Below are positions 53,456 through 62,272 of a stretch of 64,000 bases of DNA, piece by piece. The translations under genes were made by a program, and so were the position numbers. Every line of letters begins with the position of its first letter. The first letter of the stretch is position 1. The stretch is from Hallerella sp964587155 (GTDB taxonomy: Bacteria; Fibrobacterota; Fibrobacteria; Fibrobacterales; Fibrobacteraceae). The notes below the pieces were generated by a model that saw nothing but the letters and a program-made list of their open reading frames with translations, did no database searches and was not told where the DNA came from. Location: NCBI GenBank assembly GCA_964587155.1, contig CAZPKF010000002.1, forward strand, positions 124,001-188,000, in the 5' to 3' direction.

Positions 53456-54241
53456 ATGGTGGGAATATTGAAACCGGAAATTTTGCTCACGAACGATGAC
53501 GGATGTGATAGTCCGCTTTTACTTCCGTTGGCAGAGTCTCTTTCTAAAGTGGCGAACTTGCACGTCATAGCCCCGGCATCTGGAATGAGCGGAGTTTCTC
53601 ATGCGTTTACAGGGGCTTCGGGGGTGGAACTCAAACCTGTTCCCGGGGATTATCCCTTTGACTTTTATTCCCTCACGGGGACTCCGGCGGACTGCACGAA
53701 ATTTGGACTTCGGAAGCTTTTCGCGGAAAGGAAAATTGACTGTGTCATCTCCGGTCCGAATGCGGGTGAAAATTCCGGCGTTTCTTCCCTTTATTCCGGA
53801 ACGGTCGCCGGTGCCAGGGAAGCGGCTCTTTGGGGAATCCCCGGTATGGCGCTTTCTTTGGCGGACGTTCGTGCGCCGAAAATGCTTGCCGAACTTTGCC
53901 GTTTTGCAGCCGAAGTTGTTGTTAATAGGCTCTTCGAAAAGATTCCTGCGCACGGGATCTGGAACGTGAATTACCCGGACGAAACGCGCTTTGATTTTCG
54001 GGGATACCGGGTGGCACGGCAGGAACTTTCCATGTTCACGGACCATTACGAAGAGCGGTGTGGGAAGTTTTACCTTGGCGGGTGGAAAGAACCGGAAGGC
54101 TTTGCGGAAGGCTCTGATGATTCCCTCCTTGAAAAAGGGTTTGCTACAGTAACGCCGCTTACCATTGACCAGACTTTTGACGGGGCTCTTGTATCTTTAA
54201 CAGCCCTTCTTCAAACCGATTTAAAAAAACAAGCAGATTAA
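53456..54241 (+). CDS. surE: 5'/3'-nucleotidase SurE
   Basis: The 261-residue protein starts with EILLTNDDGCDSP (metal-binding Asp-Asp) and continues VIAPASGMSGVSHAF, YSLTGTPADCTKFGL and ISGPNAGENSGVSSLYSGTV followed by AAREAA-like sequence, all SurE signatures. It dephosphorylates nucleoside monophosphates and is linked to stress survival. The length matches the family. gyrA follows 13 bp downstream, probably in one operon. The start is only a few bases after a -10-like box, so the leader is very short. Confidence 0.95.
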   Translation: MVGILKPEILLTNDDGCDSPLLLPLAESLSKVANLHVIAPASGMSGVSHAFTGASGVELKPVPGDYPFDFYSLTGTPADCTKFGLRKLFAERKIDCVISGPNAGENSGVSSLYSGTVAGAREAALWGIPGMALSLADVRAPKMLAELCRFAAEVVVNRLFEKIPAHGIWNVNYPDETRFDFRGYRVARQELSMFTDHYEERCGKFYLGGWKEPEGFAEGSDDSLLEKGFATVTPLTIDQTFDGALVSLTALLQTDLKKQAD

Positions 54242-54254
54242 CGAAGGAATATCC

Positions 54255-56918
54255 ATGGCAGAAAATAAGATTCACTTGACTCCGGGGACTCATTACGAGT
54301 CTTTGATTGAACAGGACATGCAGGATAGCTACCTGAAGTATTCGATGAGTGTCATCGTTGCCCGCGCGCTCCCGGATGTGCGTGACGGTTTGAAGCCTGT
54401 CCATCGGCGCGTCCTGTTTGCCATGCACGAACTGGGGCTGTTGCCGGAAAAGCCGACAGTCAAGTCCGCCCGCATTGTCGGTGAAGTTATCGGTAAATAC
54501 CATCCGCACGGAGATTCCGCCGCATACGAAACGCTTGTCCGCATGGCGCAAGATTTTTCGCTCCGCTATCCGTTGGTGACCGGGCAGGGAAACTTTGGTT
54601 CCATTGACGGGGACAGCGCTGCAGCGATGCGTTATACCGAAGCGAACATGTCCCGTTTTGGCGAGATGATGCTCGAAGACCTGGACAAAGATACGGTCGA
54701 CATGGGAAAGAACTTCGATGAAACTCTCGATGAACCGTTGGTTCTTCCGGCGGCTTTCCCGAACCTTCTCGTGAACGGTTCTGTGGGCATTGCCGTAGGT
54801 ATGTCCACGAGCATTCCCCCGCATAATTTAAGGGAAATTGTCCGTGCCATTCACGCTTATTGCGAAAACAACGAAATTACCGGCGAAGAACTGCTGAATT
54901 ACGTTTCCGGTCCGGATTTTCCGACTGGCGGCATTATTTGCGGCAAGGCAGGAATCCGCGATGCGTATCTCACGGGACGTGGAAAAATCCGAGTCCGTGC
55001 GCGCGTTGAAATTGAAAAAGACGCCAACGGTCGGGAACATCTGATCATCAGTGAAATTCCCTATATGGTGAAGAAAGCCTTGCTTGTGAAGAACATCGCT
55101 GATTTGGTCCGCGACAAGCGGATTGACGGCATCAGTGACATTCGGGATGAATCTACCCGTGAAATCCGTGTGATTGTCGATATCAAACGGGATTTTCAGG
55201 GCGATATTGTTTTGAACAATTTGTTCAAATACACGCAACTCCAAGAAACTTTCAGCGTTTACAATTTGGCACTGGTCAACCGGACGCAGCCGACGCTCCT
55301 CACGTTGAAAGACATGATTCGGCATTATGTGGATCACCGTTTGGAAGTCGTCTTGCGGCGTACTCAGTTCGAATTGAAAAAGGCGCAGGCGCGGATGCAC
55401 ATTTTGGAAGCGCTCCGGGTCGCATGCCAGAATATCGATGAAGTCGTTTCCATTATCCGCGGATCGGGCAGCACGGATGAAGCCAAACGGAAGCTGTCGG
55501 AAAGATTCTCGTTTGACGACATCCAGGCGCAGGCCATTGTGGATATGCAGCTCAAGAAGCTCACCGGTCTAGAACTTGAAAAACTCGAAAGCGAATATCA
55601 TCAGCTCGAAGAAACGATTCGGGACTTGGAAGATATCGTTGCCCGAAAGGAACGCCGCGTTCAAATCGTGTTGGATTCGCTGGATGCTATCGTCGAAAAA
55701 TACGGCGATGAACGCCGCACTTCCATCGAAGCGGCTGTTCAGGATTACGATTCCGAAGATTTGATTCCGGAAGAAGAACAGGTGATTACTCTCAGCCGTG
55801 AAGGTTATATCAAGCGTTTGCCGATTGACACTTTCAAAGCCCAAAACCGCGGAGGCAAGGGAATCGTTGGAGCCGGATTGAAAGATGAAGACAACATCCA
55901 GACAATCTTTACGGCTAGTACGCACAGCTATCTTTTGATTTTTACAAACATGGGCCGAGTCCACTGGACTAAAGTGTATCTGTTGCCGGAAGGTTCGCGC
56001 AACGGCAAGGGCCGCCCCATTGTGAATTATGTGAACTTGATGAATGGCGAAAAAGTCTCGGCGATTGTCCCTGTCCGCCAATTCGGCGGTTACAATTGCC
56101 TAGTCTTTGCCACAAAGAATGGTGTTATCAACAAGATGGATTTGAAGGTGTTCTCCAATCCGCGTCGGGCTGGTGTCAACGCCATTACTCTTGATGAAGG
56201 CGATGAATTGGTAAAAGTCGTTCTAGTCGGTGTGACTGCTGAGCAAATGGAAGCGGCTGCTCGCGGCGAAGAAGTGGAATATGCGGATTTGGATGTTTCC
56301 GAAGGGGAAGATTCCGAATCCGAAGCAGTTGAAGAAACGCTTAACAGCAAAGATATGGCTGCGGACTTGTTGATGATTGCCACGAAAAAAGGTCAAGCCC
56401 TGACATTCCCCATTTCCGGCATCCGCACAATGGGAAGGGGAACTCACGGTGTTCGCGGAATTCGCCTTGGAGAAGGCGACGAAGTCATTGCCCTTCTGTG
56501 GCTCAAAGCGGACAGAAAAGTTTTGACCATCAGCGAAAACGGTTATGGCAAACGTTCCGAACCGGTCGCTTACCGGATCACGCGCCGCGGTGGCAAGGGC
56601 GTCCGCAATTTGAATATCACAGAAAAAACAGGTGAAGCCGTTTACGTGGAAAGTGTCGCAGATGATTACGATTTGATTATCACCAGTCGTGAAGGTCAAG
56701 TGATTCGAATTCCGGTGAACAGCATCCGATTGACGGGCCGCGTTTCTCAAGGAGTCAAAGCAATTACTTTGGCGGAAAACGACAAAGTTCAGGATGCGGC
56801 TGCGCTTCCGAGTAATGACGATATTGATAAGGAAAGCGTCGAAGCTCAAGCAGAAGCGGAAAAAAACGAAGGGAATATGCCGATGGATGATTCCTCTGAC
56901 GGAGATTCGGAAGGTTAA
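54255..56918 (+). CDS. gyrA: DNA gyrase subunit A
   Basis: The 887-residue protein has DSYLKYSMSVIVARALPDVR at the N-terminus and the catalytic Tyr127 in AMRYTEANMS. The quinolone-resistance region reads HPHGDSAAYETLVRMAQ, with Ser88 and Glu92 at the positions of E. coli Ser83 and Asp87, so no typical resistance change is seen at the Ser. The GyrA-box QNRGGKGI (residues near 534) marks it as gyrase and not ParC. An acidic insertion (VSEGEDSESEAVEE) lies in the C-terminal beta-pinwheel, and the tail is acidic. It has an AAGGA ribosome site and follows surE. Confidence 0.96.
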   Translation: MAENKIHLTPGTHYESLIEQDMQDSYLKYSMSVIVARALPDVRDGLKPVHRRVLFAMHELGLLPEKPTVKSARIVGEVIGKYHPHGDSAAYETLVRMAQDFSLRYPLVTGQGNFGSIDGDSAAAMRYTEANMSRFGEMMLEDLDKDTVDMGKNFDETLDEPLVLPAAFPNLLVNGSVGIAVGMSTSIPPHNLREIVRAIHAYCENNEITGEELLNYVSGPDFPTGGIICGKAGIRDAYLTGRGKIRVRARVEIEKDANGREHLIISEIPYMVKKALLVKNIADLVRDKRIDGISDIRDESTREIRVIVDIKRDFQGDIVLNNLFKYTQLQETFSVYNLALVNRTQPTLLTLKDMIRHYVDHRLEVVLRRTQFELKKAQARMHILEALRVACQNIDEVVSIIRGSGSTDEAKRKLSERFSFDDIQAQAIVDMQLKKLTGLELEKLESEYHQLEETIRDLEDIVARKERRVQIVLDSLDAIVEKYGDERRTSIEAAVQDYDSEDLIPEEEQVITLSREGYIKRLPIDTFKAQNRGGKGIVGAGLKDEDNIQTIFTASTHSYLLIFTNMGRVHWTKVYLLPEGSRNGKGRPIVNYVNLMNGEKVSAIVPVRQFGGYNCLVFATKNGVINKMDLKVFSNPRRAGVNAITLDEGDELVKVVLVGVTAEQMEAAARGEEVEYADLDVSEGEDSESEAVEETLNSKDMAADLLMIATKKGQALTFPISGIRTMGRGTHGVRGIRLGEGDEVIALLWLKADRKVLTISENGYGKRSEPVAYRITRRGGKGVRNLNITEKTGEAVYVESVADDYDLIITSREGQVIRIPVNSIRLTGRVSQGVKAITLAENDKVQDAAALPSNDDIDKESVEAQAEAEKNEGNMPMDDSSDGDSEG

Positions 56919-56947
56919 CGGAATCTTTCCTTTCACCGTTGATGTTT

Positions 56948-56988
56948 ATCGTCTCGCGAACATTTTGTCCGCGGGACGATTTTTTTTT
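56948..56988 (+). terminator. Rho-independent terminator of gyrA
   Basis: Arms ATCGTCTCGCG and CGCGGGACGAT (11 bp with one T-G pair) enclose an 11-base loop, followed by eight T residues. Confidence 0.85.
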
Positions 56989-57106
56989 AGGAATGCGGAA
57001 TTAGAGCTGTGGCGGCGAGCCTTTTGTGCGAGATTTGTGCCGCTCGTTTTGAGATGGAAACTTTTCGTCATTCGGAATGAGAAGTCTGGTGTTGGAACTT
57101 AGATAT

Positions 57107-57215
57107 GAAAACTTTCGTTGATGGGGTTTTAACGAAAAGCCTTTTCTGCGGATGAGGAAAATTTCGCACGGCTTTGACGGCAAAGGTGAGCCGTTTTCGC
57201 CGAAAGGAAGTTCTT
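57107..57215. repeat. Dispersed intergenic repeat, copy C
   Basis: This is the most diverged copy. It keeps TGGGGTT, CTTTTCTGCGGATG, GCACGG, TTGACGGC and CCGTTTT in the same order and spacing as A and B. Confidence 0.65.
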
Positions 57216-57334
57216 GTAATGTATAAAAAGGTTTCACGGCAAAGTTTTCGTCCAAACAAAAAATGAAAGGCTGGGGATATTTCTTTGGAATCAAGCGTTA
57301 ATCCCATTAGACCTCATCAACATAGGAGTATAAA

Positions 57335-58528
57335 ATGAGAAAATCCAATAGCCTTCAAACACTATTTTGGTTTGCAATAACCTTTTTCATCTTTGCTTGT
57401 TCAAATGGCGAAAGCAGCCCGGGAAACGGCTCTGCGTCAACGGCGGCGTTGCGCTTGGAAGTAGCGCGGTCAAGTGTCCCTTTGGCGGACAGTTTGATCT
57501 TGGACCTTGTCGGGCCAGATACGCTTCACTTTGTCTTGAATGGAGATTCAAATGCACTGTATCAAAAGCTCTCTGCGGGTGAATGGAATTTTTATGCCCA
57601 GTTTTACGCGAATGGCATTTTGGTGCAAAAAGGAGAAACGCAGGCAACGCTTTCTTCTGGAGAAGAATCCCGAGTGACTATCTCCATGCACGCTGTCGCC
57701 GGATTTCTTTATGTGCGAATTCCCCTTGGCCTCGAAAATTCCCGGGGTGTGGCATCGGGAACACTTGTCGTCGGCGATACGACTTGTCCTTTTCAAATTC
57801 AAAATGGCGAAGCGACCGCGGCGACGGGAATTCTTGAAATGGGGAGAACTTATCCTGCACAAATACATTTGTTCTCGTCGAAAGGCGATACTTTGTTTGC
57901 GCTCCATTCCGATGTGAAAATCGATGAAGAAAATTTTTCCGTCAGCTGGATATTGACTTCACTGCAATCGGAACTGGCTTTGGAAATTATTCGGGATTCT
58001 TTGAAAACGTTTACGGCAGAAGCCCGCTTGCCATCGAAAAGTCGCAAGGCATCTCGCGGTGATATTTTGATTTCGGAATTTATGACAGAAGGAAAAATGG
58101 AATTTGTGGAAATTTACAACGCTTCGCTGGATACGTTGATTTTGGACGGCTGCACTCTTTGGGCGACTTCTTCTTCTACGACAAAAACCAAAATGGTTTC
58201 CGATTCGACGCTGACTGCAAAACTTTTGCCGGATACTTATTTCGTCTTTGGCAAAGACTCTGTTTTGGAAATAGATGCGCAAGCTTCTCTTGCCTTGGCG
58301 GGAACAAAGGGGTCTATCGTGTTCCGCTGTGGTGAAGAAACTCTGGATTCGCTTTTCTACGCGAACGAAAGCTCTGTAGAAAAAGACTCTCTTTCGATAT
58401 CCGCATTTACCATCGATACAAAGAAGAGCTTGCAGCTACCTCTGGAAAATTACCGGAATCGGCAAGAAGGAAGTTCTTGGTGCGTGGGCGAGTTTACGCT
58501 ACATGCGAAAGCCCGGTGTGAAGAATAA
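57335..58528 (+). CDS. Lipoprotein with C-terminal lamin-tail-like domain
   Basis: The 397-residue protein has a signal peptide ending FIFACSNG (Cys22 at the lipobox). Residues about 35-230 look like beta-rich repeats of unknown family (LEVARSSVPLADSLILDLVG). Residues about 240-390 resemble the lamin-tail (LTD) fold: DILISEFMTEGKMEFVEIYN then ASLDTLILDGCTLW. LTD domains in bacteria occur on secreted proteins and may mediate binding. It has a taggag ribosome site and ends just before a bidirectional terminator. Confidence 0.65.
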   Translation: MRKSNSLQTLFWFAITFFIFACSNGESSPGNGSASTAALRLEVARSSVPLADSLILDLVGPDTLHFVLNGDSNALYQKLSAGEWNFYAQFYANGILVQKGETQATLSSGEESRVTISMHAVAGFLYVRIPLGLENSRGVASGTLVVGDTTCPFQIQNGEATAATGILEMGRTYPAQIHLFSSKGDTLFALHSDVKIDEENFSVSWILTSLQSELALEIIRDSLKTFTAEARLPSKSRKASRGDILISEFMTEGKMEFVEIYNASLDTLILDGCTLWATSSSTTKTKMVSDSTLTAKLLPDTYFVFGKDSVLEIDAQASLALAGTKGSIVFRCGEETLDSLFYANESSVEKDSLSISAFTIDTKKSLQLPLENYRNRQEGSSWCVGEFTLHAKARCEE

Positions 58529-58532
58529 AAAG

Positions 58533-58559
58533 AAATCGGTTCCTTTGGGAACCGATTTT
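58533..58559. terminator. Bidirectional terminator between convergent lipoprotein genes
   Basis: Arms AATCGGTTCC and GGAACCGATT enclose a TTTG loop; A-rich and T-rich flanks allow it to work for both the plus-strand and the minus-strand gene. It ends 2 bp before the minus gene's stop. Confidence 0.85.
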
Positions 58560-58561
58560 GG

Positions 58562-59026
58562 TTATCTTCCGCGACGAGGCGGTGGAAAATCATCTGGCCG
58601 CCCTCGATGTCTTTTGCCGCGGGGTGGTGGCGGCGGTGGGTGATGCATGTGCATTTCTAGCCGCCATTCTGGCCGCGGATAAGGCCCGCAGGTTGTAGAA
58701 CCGATGCTGCAAAGATTGCAAAGGGATTGTGGGCTGCATGCGATAAGCCTTGGGTCTCCGTAAAGGCTTTCGAAATCGGAATAGCGATTTTCATAGCAGG
58801 CGCGACAAGCGCGCTCCCACATTCCATAGGAGCAAAGCTCCATCGCCGACACGTTGCAGGTGCATTCCGCTCCATAGCAGGTGGTACATTTGTAGATGCC
58901 CGCCCGATTGTAATAGCACCATTTCTCCGAATAAGATTCTGTCGCTGAGTCATCTCGCACGGTGACGCAAGAGGTTAGGGCGAGAGCCGCGCAGAGAATC
59001 AAGGTTCGGAGAATTGATTTTTGCAC
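58562..59026 (-). CDS. Cysteine-rich lipoprotein with His/Pro/Arg tail
   Basis: The 154-residue protein has a lipobox (LALTSC, Cys20). The mature part has twelve further Cys, several in pairs (KCTTCYGAECTC, ACRACY, LCNLC). The last 30 residues are rich in Pro, His, Arg and Gly. I do not recognise it. It could bind a metal or form disulfides in the periplasm. It lies 13 bp downstream of gpsA on the same strand, so it is probably in that operon. Confidence 0.6.
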   Translation of the reverse strand: MQKSILRTLILCAALALTSCVTVRDDSATESYSEKWCYYNRAGIYKCTTCYGAECTCNVSAMELCSYGMWERACRACYENRYSDFESLYGDPRLIACSPQSLCNLCSIGSTTCGPYPRPEWRLEMHMHHPPPPPPRGKRHRGRPDDFPPPRRGR

Positions 59027-59039
59027 GCAGATTCCCAGA

Positions 59040-60050
59040 TCAATATTCTGCTTCGGATTTGAGATCGCGGCTCATCAAGTCTTGAATCGCTTCGGAAGGT
59101 TTCCTGTCGTTGAACAGAACATCGTAAACGGCGTTGACAATGGGAAGTTCCACGTGGACGGAATCAGCCAAGGCTTTGGCGCTCTTGCAAGTGGGAACGC
59201 CTTCGGCGATCATTTTCATGTGGCCGAGAACTTGAGAAAGAGTTTCGCCTTTGCCAATGCATTCGCCAACATAACGGTTGCGGCTGTGCTGAGAAAGACA
59301 GGTGACTATCAAATCGCCCATGCCAGCGAGTCCGGCGAATGTACTCGGATTTGCCCCCAGGGCGCGTCCGAGACGGCAAATTTCCGCTTGTCCGCGGGTG
59401 ATGAGTGCTGCGCGCGTGTTGTCTCCGGCGCCAATGCCGTAGAGGATGCCGCTTGCGATGGCGATTACGTTTTTGACCGCACCACAAAGTTCCACGCCGA
59501 CTTGATCAGTGGAAGTGTAAATGCGGATGTAATCGTTGCTCATGACTTTTTGGACGACTTTAGCCGAATCTTCGTTTGTACAGGCGGCGATAATTGCCGT
59601 ATAAACGCGGCGGGAAACTTCTTCTGCATGGGTGGGGCCGCTGAGCGTCACCATGTGGTCGTCGTCGAGCCATGGGATGTTTTCCAAAATCACTTCGCTC
59701 ATGCGCTGATCGGTCCCTTCGAGGATCCCCTTTGTAGCACATACGACGATGGGAGTTTTTCCGGAAGGCGTCCATTTGGCAAATTGCTTAGACACATTTC
59801 CCATGACTTGGGAGGGAACGACGATTAAAACCAATTCGGCACCTTCAAGCGCTTTTCCCATGTCGGTTGTATAAGTGAAAGATTCCGGGAAAATGATTCC
59901 GGGAAGCTTGTCTTTATACTGATGTTCTGTCGAAAGAATATCAACTTCTGCCTGAGAAAAAGTCCAAAAGGAAACTTTGTGTCCGTTGTCGTTCAATACT
60001 TGGCCTAGGGTCAGTCCCCATCCGCCTGTTCCTAACACTGTAACGTTCAT
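59040..60050 (-). CDS. gpsA: Glycerol-3-phosphate dehydrogenase [NAD(P)+]
   Basis: The 336-residue protein starts MNVTVLGTGGWGLTLG with the NAD-binding Gly motif. LSGPTHAEEV, CGAVKNVIAIASGI (catalytic Lys) and LAGMGDLIVTC are GpsA signatures. It reduces dihydroxyacetone phosphate to sn-glycerol-3-phosphate, the substrate of the PlsY gene just upstream in the same operon. The ATG at 60050 is used; a TTG two codons upstream is less likely. The same TTGATTATG context precedes aguB. Confidence 0.95.
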   Translation of the reverse strand: MNVTVLGTGGWGLTLGQVLNDNGHKVSFWTFSQAEVDILSTEHQYKDKLPGIIFPESFTYTTDMGKALEGAELVLIVVPSQVMGNVSKQFAKWTPSGKTPIVVCATKGILEGTDQRMSEVILENIPWLDDDHMVTLSGPTHAEEVSRRVYTAIIAACTNEDSAKVVQKVMSNDYIRIYTSTDQVGVELCGAVKNVIAIASGILYGIGAGDNTRAALITRGQAEICRLGRALGANPSTFAGLAGMGDLIVTCLSQHSRNRYVGECIGKGETLSQVLGHMKMIAEGVPTCKSAKALADSVHVELPIVNAVYDVLFNDRKPSEAIQDLMSRDLKSEAEY

Positions 60051-60089
60051 AATCAAATAGCCTTTGTGAAAAGTTCCTGATTGTTAAAA

Positions 60090-60752
60090 CTACACTTTTT
60101 TCTTCTTTTTACCAAAACCATTTTCGGTTCCGTTTAAAAGACGTTTGATGTTCGACTTGTGCTTGATGATGACGAACAAGGCAACAGCCCATGCGATAAT
60201 CAAAATGCCTTCGTTGATGTGGTCATGCGGATAGGATTCCGGGGCCAAATAACCGAAAGAGGCTAGTCCTGCTAGGGCGACACATGCGCCGATGCTGCCC
60301 ACTGATACGTATTTGGTGGCAAATGTCAAAATGATCCAAACGGCAAACGCAAGCAGTGCGGTGACGGGAGCTAATGCCAGAAAAACGCCAAATGCGGTCA
60401 AGACGCCCTTACCGCCGCGGAATCCTGCAAAGCACGTGAAACTGTGCCCCAAAATGGCCAAAAGTCCGCAAACTAAAGGCAGCCAAAAGTAATCCGCGCC
60501 GCCGGCTGCTTTCGAAGCTTCGTTCAGCCAAATGGCGATAGTCGGAGCGAAGAATCCTTTGAGCAGGTCTACGATGACGACGGGAATCGCCGGTTTCAAG
60601 CCCAAAACGCGGATTGTGTTCGTCAGTCCGGAATTTTTGGAACCGTATTGGCGGATGTCGTAATTTTTACCGTTTACGGCCTTGGCGACCCAGACGGCGG
60701 TCGGAATGGAGCCTAGGAGGTAAGCTATCGGAAGAGAGAGTAAACTGTTCAA
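60090..60752 (-). CDS. plsY: Glycerol-3-phosphate acyltransferase PlsY
   Basis: The 220-residue membrane protein has GSIPTAVWVAK, YGSKNSGLTNTIRVLG and LGHSFTCFAGFRGGKGV, the three conserved PlsY motifs. It acylates glycerol-3-phosphate with acyl phosphate to start phospholipid synthesis. The start is a TTG at 60752, with AGGA 8 bp upstream; it lies inside the end of der in another frame. The overlap of 86 bp is large. It precedes gpsA, so the two steps of glycerol-phosphate use are in one operon. Confidence 0.92.
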   Translation of the reverse strand: MNSLLSLPIAYLLGSIPTAVWVAKAVNGKNYDIRQYGSKNSGLTNTIRVLGLKPAIPVVIVDLLKGFFAPTIAIWLNEASKAAGGADYFWLPLVCGLLAILGHSFTCFAGFRGGKGVLTAFGVFLALAPVTALLAFAVWIILTFATKYVSVGSIGACVALAGLASFGYLAPESYPHDHINEGILIIAWAVALFVIIKHKSNIKRLLNGTENGFGKKKKKV

Positions 60753-62097
60753 GGTCTTCGTCCTTTCTGAGAATAAGCTTGGAGTCGAAGTTCAGTCGGA
60801 GCGGCGCGCCATCCAAATGGAACGCTTCGTAGAACGTCTTGAGAAGGTAACGCTTATAAGATTCATCGACAGCGTCTGGAGTCCGGGTTTCGATGTCAAT
60901 CACGGGAGGTTCCACCATGATTTGGCATGCGCGGGTCAATTTGACAAGGCGGCCCTGGTGCGCGGGATGCGGATTCTTTTGACAGGCTTCTGCAAAAACT
61001 TCGGCGATGCGTTCTCTGCCGATGACACGGCGGCAATTGGCGTAAACAGAACGGATTTCTTGCAAAATGCGGTGCACCCGCAAACCGTCCTTGGCGCTGA
61101 TGGAAAGAATCGGCATGTATTCGAACATCGGCTCGCGTTCGCGCATTTCTTTGACCATACGGTCAAAAGATTTTTCCGTCTTTTCGGGAAGAATGTCCCA
61201 TTTGTTGAGCAGGATGACAAGTCCTTTTCCCGCTTCCCGAATGCTTTGGATAATTCGAAAATCCTGTTCCGAAAGTCCGAGAGTCGCATCGATGACAAGT
61301 AGCGATAAATCCGAACGCCGGATGCTTTCTTCGGTGCGCATGTTGCTGAAAATTTCGACTTCGTCTTCGACTTTAGCCTTTTTGCGAAGACCGGCAGTGT
61401 CGGTCACGATGAACTTTTCGCCAAAAGCGGTGAACGAGCAGTCGATGGAGTCGCGCGTTGTGCCCGGAATGTCCGAAACGACGACGCGCTCTTCGCCTAA
61501 AAGACGGTTGAGAAGCGTTGATTTCCCTGCATTCGGACGACCGAGGATCGCAAACCGGATGGGACGCTTTTCGTCTTTTTCTGAATTTTCCTTGACGGGC
61601 AACAGGGCGATGACTTCGTCCAATAGAGAAAGACAGGCGTAGCCGGTGAGAGCGCTGATGGTTCGGGGCTGTCCCATTCCCAATGAAAAAAATTCCCAGC
61701 TTTCCGAGCGGTCTTCTGGCGCTTCGCTCTTGTTTGCTATCAAAAGCACCTGTTTGTCTAACCGCCGGATCATTTTGGCGAATTGGTCATCTAATTGGGT
61801 GATGCCGACGCGGGCGTCGACCATGAAAAGGACCAAGTCCGCTTCTTTGACGGCGGCAAAAATTTGGTCGCGCACATTGGATGCCAAAACATCGATGGTG
61901 TCGTCCGGCAGAAATCCGCCGGTATCAACGACTGTAAATTCGCGCCCCTTATAACTTGCCGTCTGGTAATGACGGTCCCGGGTGACGCCTTCGCGGTCAG
62001 AAACGACAGCGGCTCGGCGACCGAGAATGCGGTTGAAAAGCGACGATTTGCCCACATTGGGGCGGCCTACGATACAGACTATGGGTAATTTGGACAC
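60667..62097 (-). CDS. der: Ribosome-assembly GTPase Der (EngA)
   Basis: The 476-residue protein has two tandem G domains: GRPNVGKSS with DTGG and NKSE, then GRPNAGKST with DTAG and NKWD. A KH-like domain follows, ending PLRLNFDSKLILRKDED. Der helps assemble the 50S subunit. The usual family ending is near there; here the frame continues about 28 more residues (EQFTLSSDSLPPRLHSDRR onward) inside plsY, so the tail may be of recent origin. Confidence 0.95.
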   Translation of the reverse strand: MSKLPIVCIVGRPNVGKSSLFNRILGRRAAVVSDREGVTRDRHYQTASYKGREFTVVDTGGFLPDDTIDVLASNVRDQIFAAVKEADLVLFMVDARVGITQLDDQFAKMIRRLDKQVLLIANKSEAPEDRSESWEFFSLGMGQPRTISALTGYACLSLLDEVIALLPVKENSEKDEKRPIRFAILGRPNAGKSTLLNRLLGEERVVVSDIPGTTRDSIDCSFTAFGEKFIVTDTAGLRKKAKVEDEVEIFSNMRTEESIRRSDLSLLVIDATLGLSEQDFRIIQSIREAGKGLVILLNKWDILPEKTEKSFDRMVKEMREREPMFEYMPILSISAKDGLRVHRILQEIRSVYANCRRVIGRERIAEVFAEACQKNPHPAHQGRLVKLTRACQIMVEPPVIDIETRTPDAVDESYKRYLLKTFYEAFHLDGAPLRLNFDSKLILRKDEDLEQFTLSSDSLPPRLHSDRRLGRQGRKR

Positions 62098-62272
62098 GCG
62101 GCAAATATAACAATGATTTTGTGGGAGGATGATTCGAAACGTTTTGACCTGTCGAATTTTGCAAGGGTCTTTTTTGGTGTTGTTGGGGCAAAACGCCTTT
62201 TACACAAAAAATTCTCCAAAGGACTTGAATTAAAGGGATTGTGTGTAAATTTTAAAAAGGAGTTTTTTTAAA

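Larger units (their letters stand above)
56919..57334. other. Intergenic region with terminator and repeat copy C
   Basis: No gene is supported. It holds the gyrA terminator (56948-56988), then copy C of the dispersed repeat (57107-57215), then the promoter region of the lipoprotein at 57335. Confidence 0.55.

Noticed and set aside
54516..54530. Possible quinolone-resistance change in gyrA
   Set aside because: The positions read Ser88 and Glu92; Ser is the sensitive-type residue, and Glu instead of Asp is common as wild type in many phyla.
60667..60752. Frameshift error as the cause of the der/plsY overlap
   Set aside because: Both frames keep good family sequence up to the overlap and plsY has a suitable AGGA box, so a real overlap is more likely; kept as a finding with this caveat.
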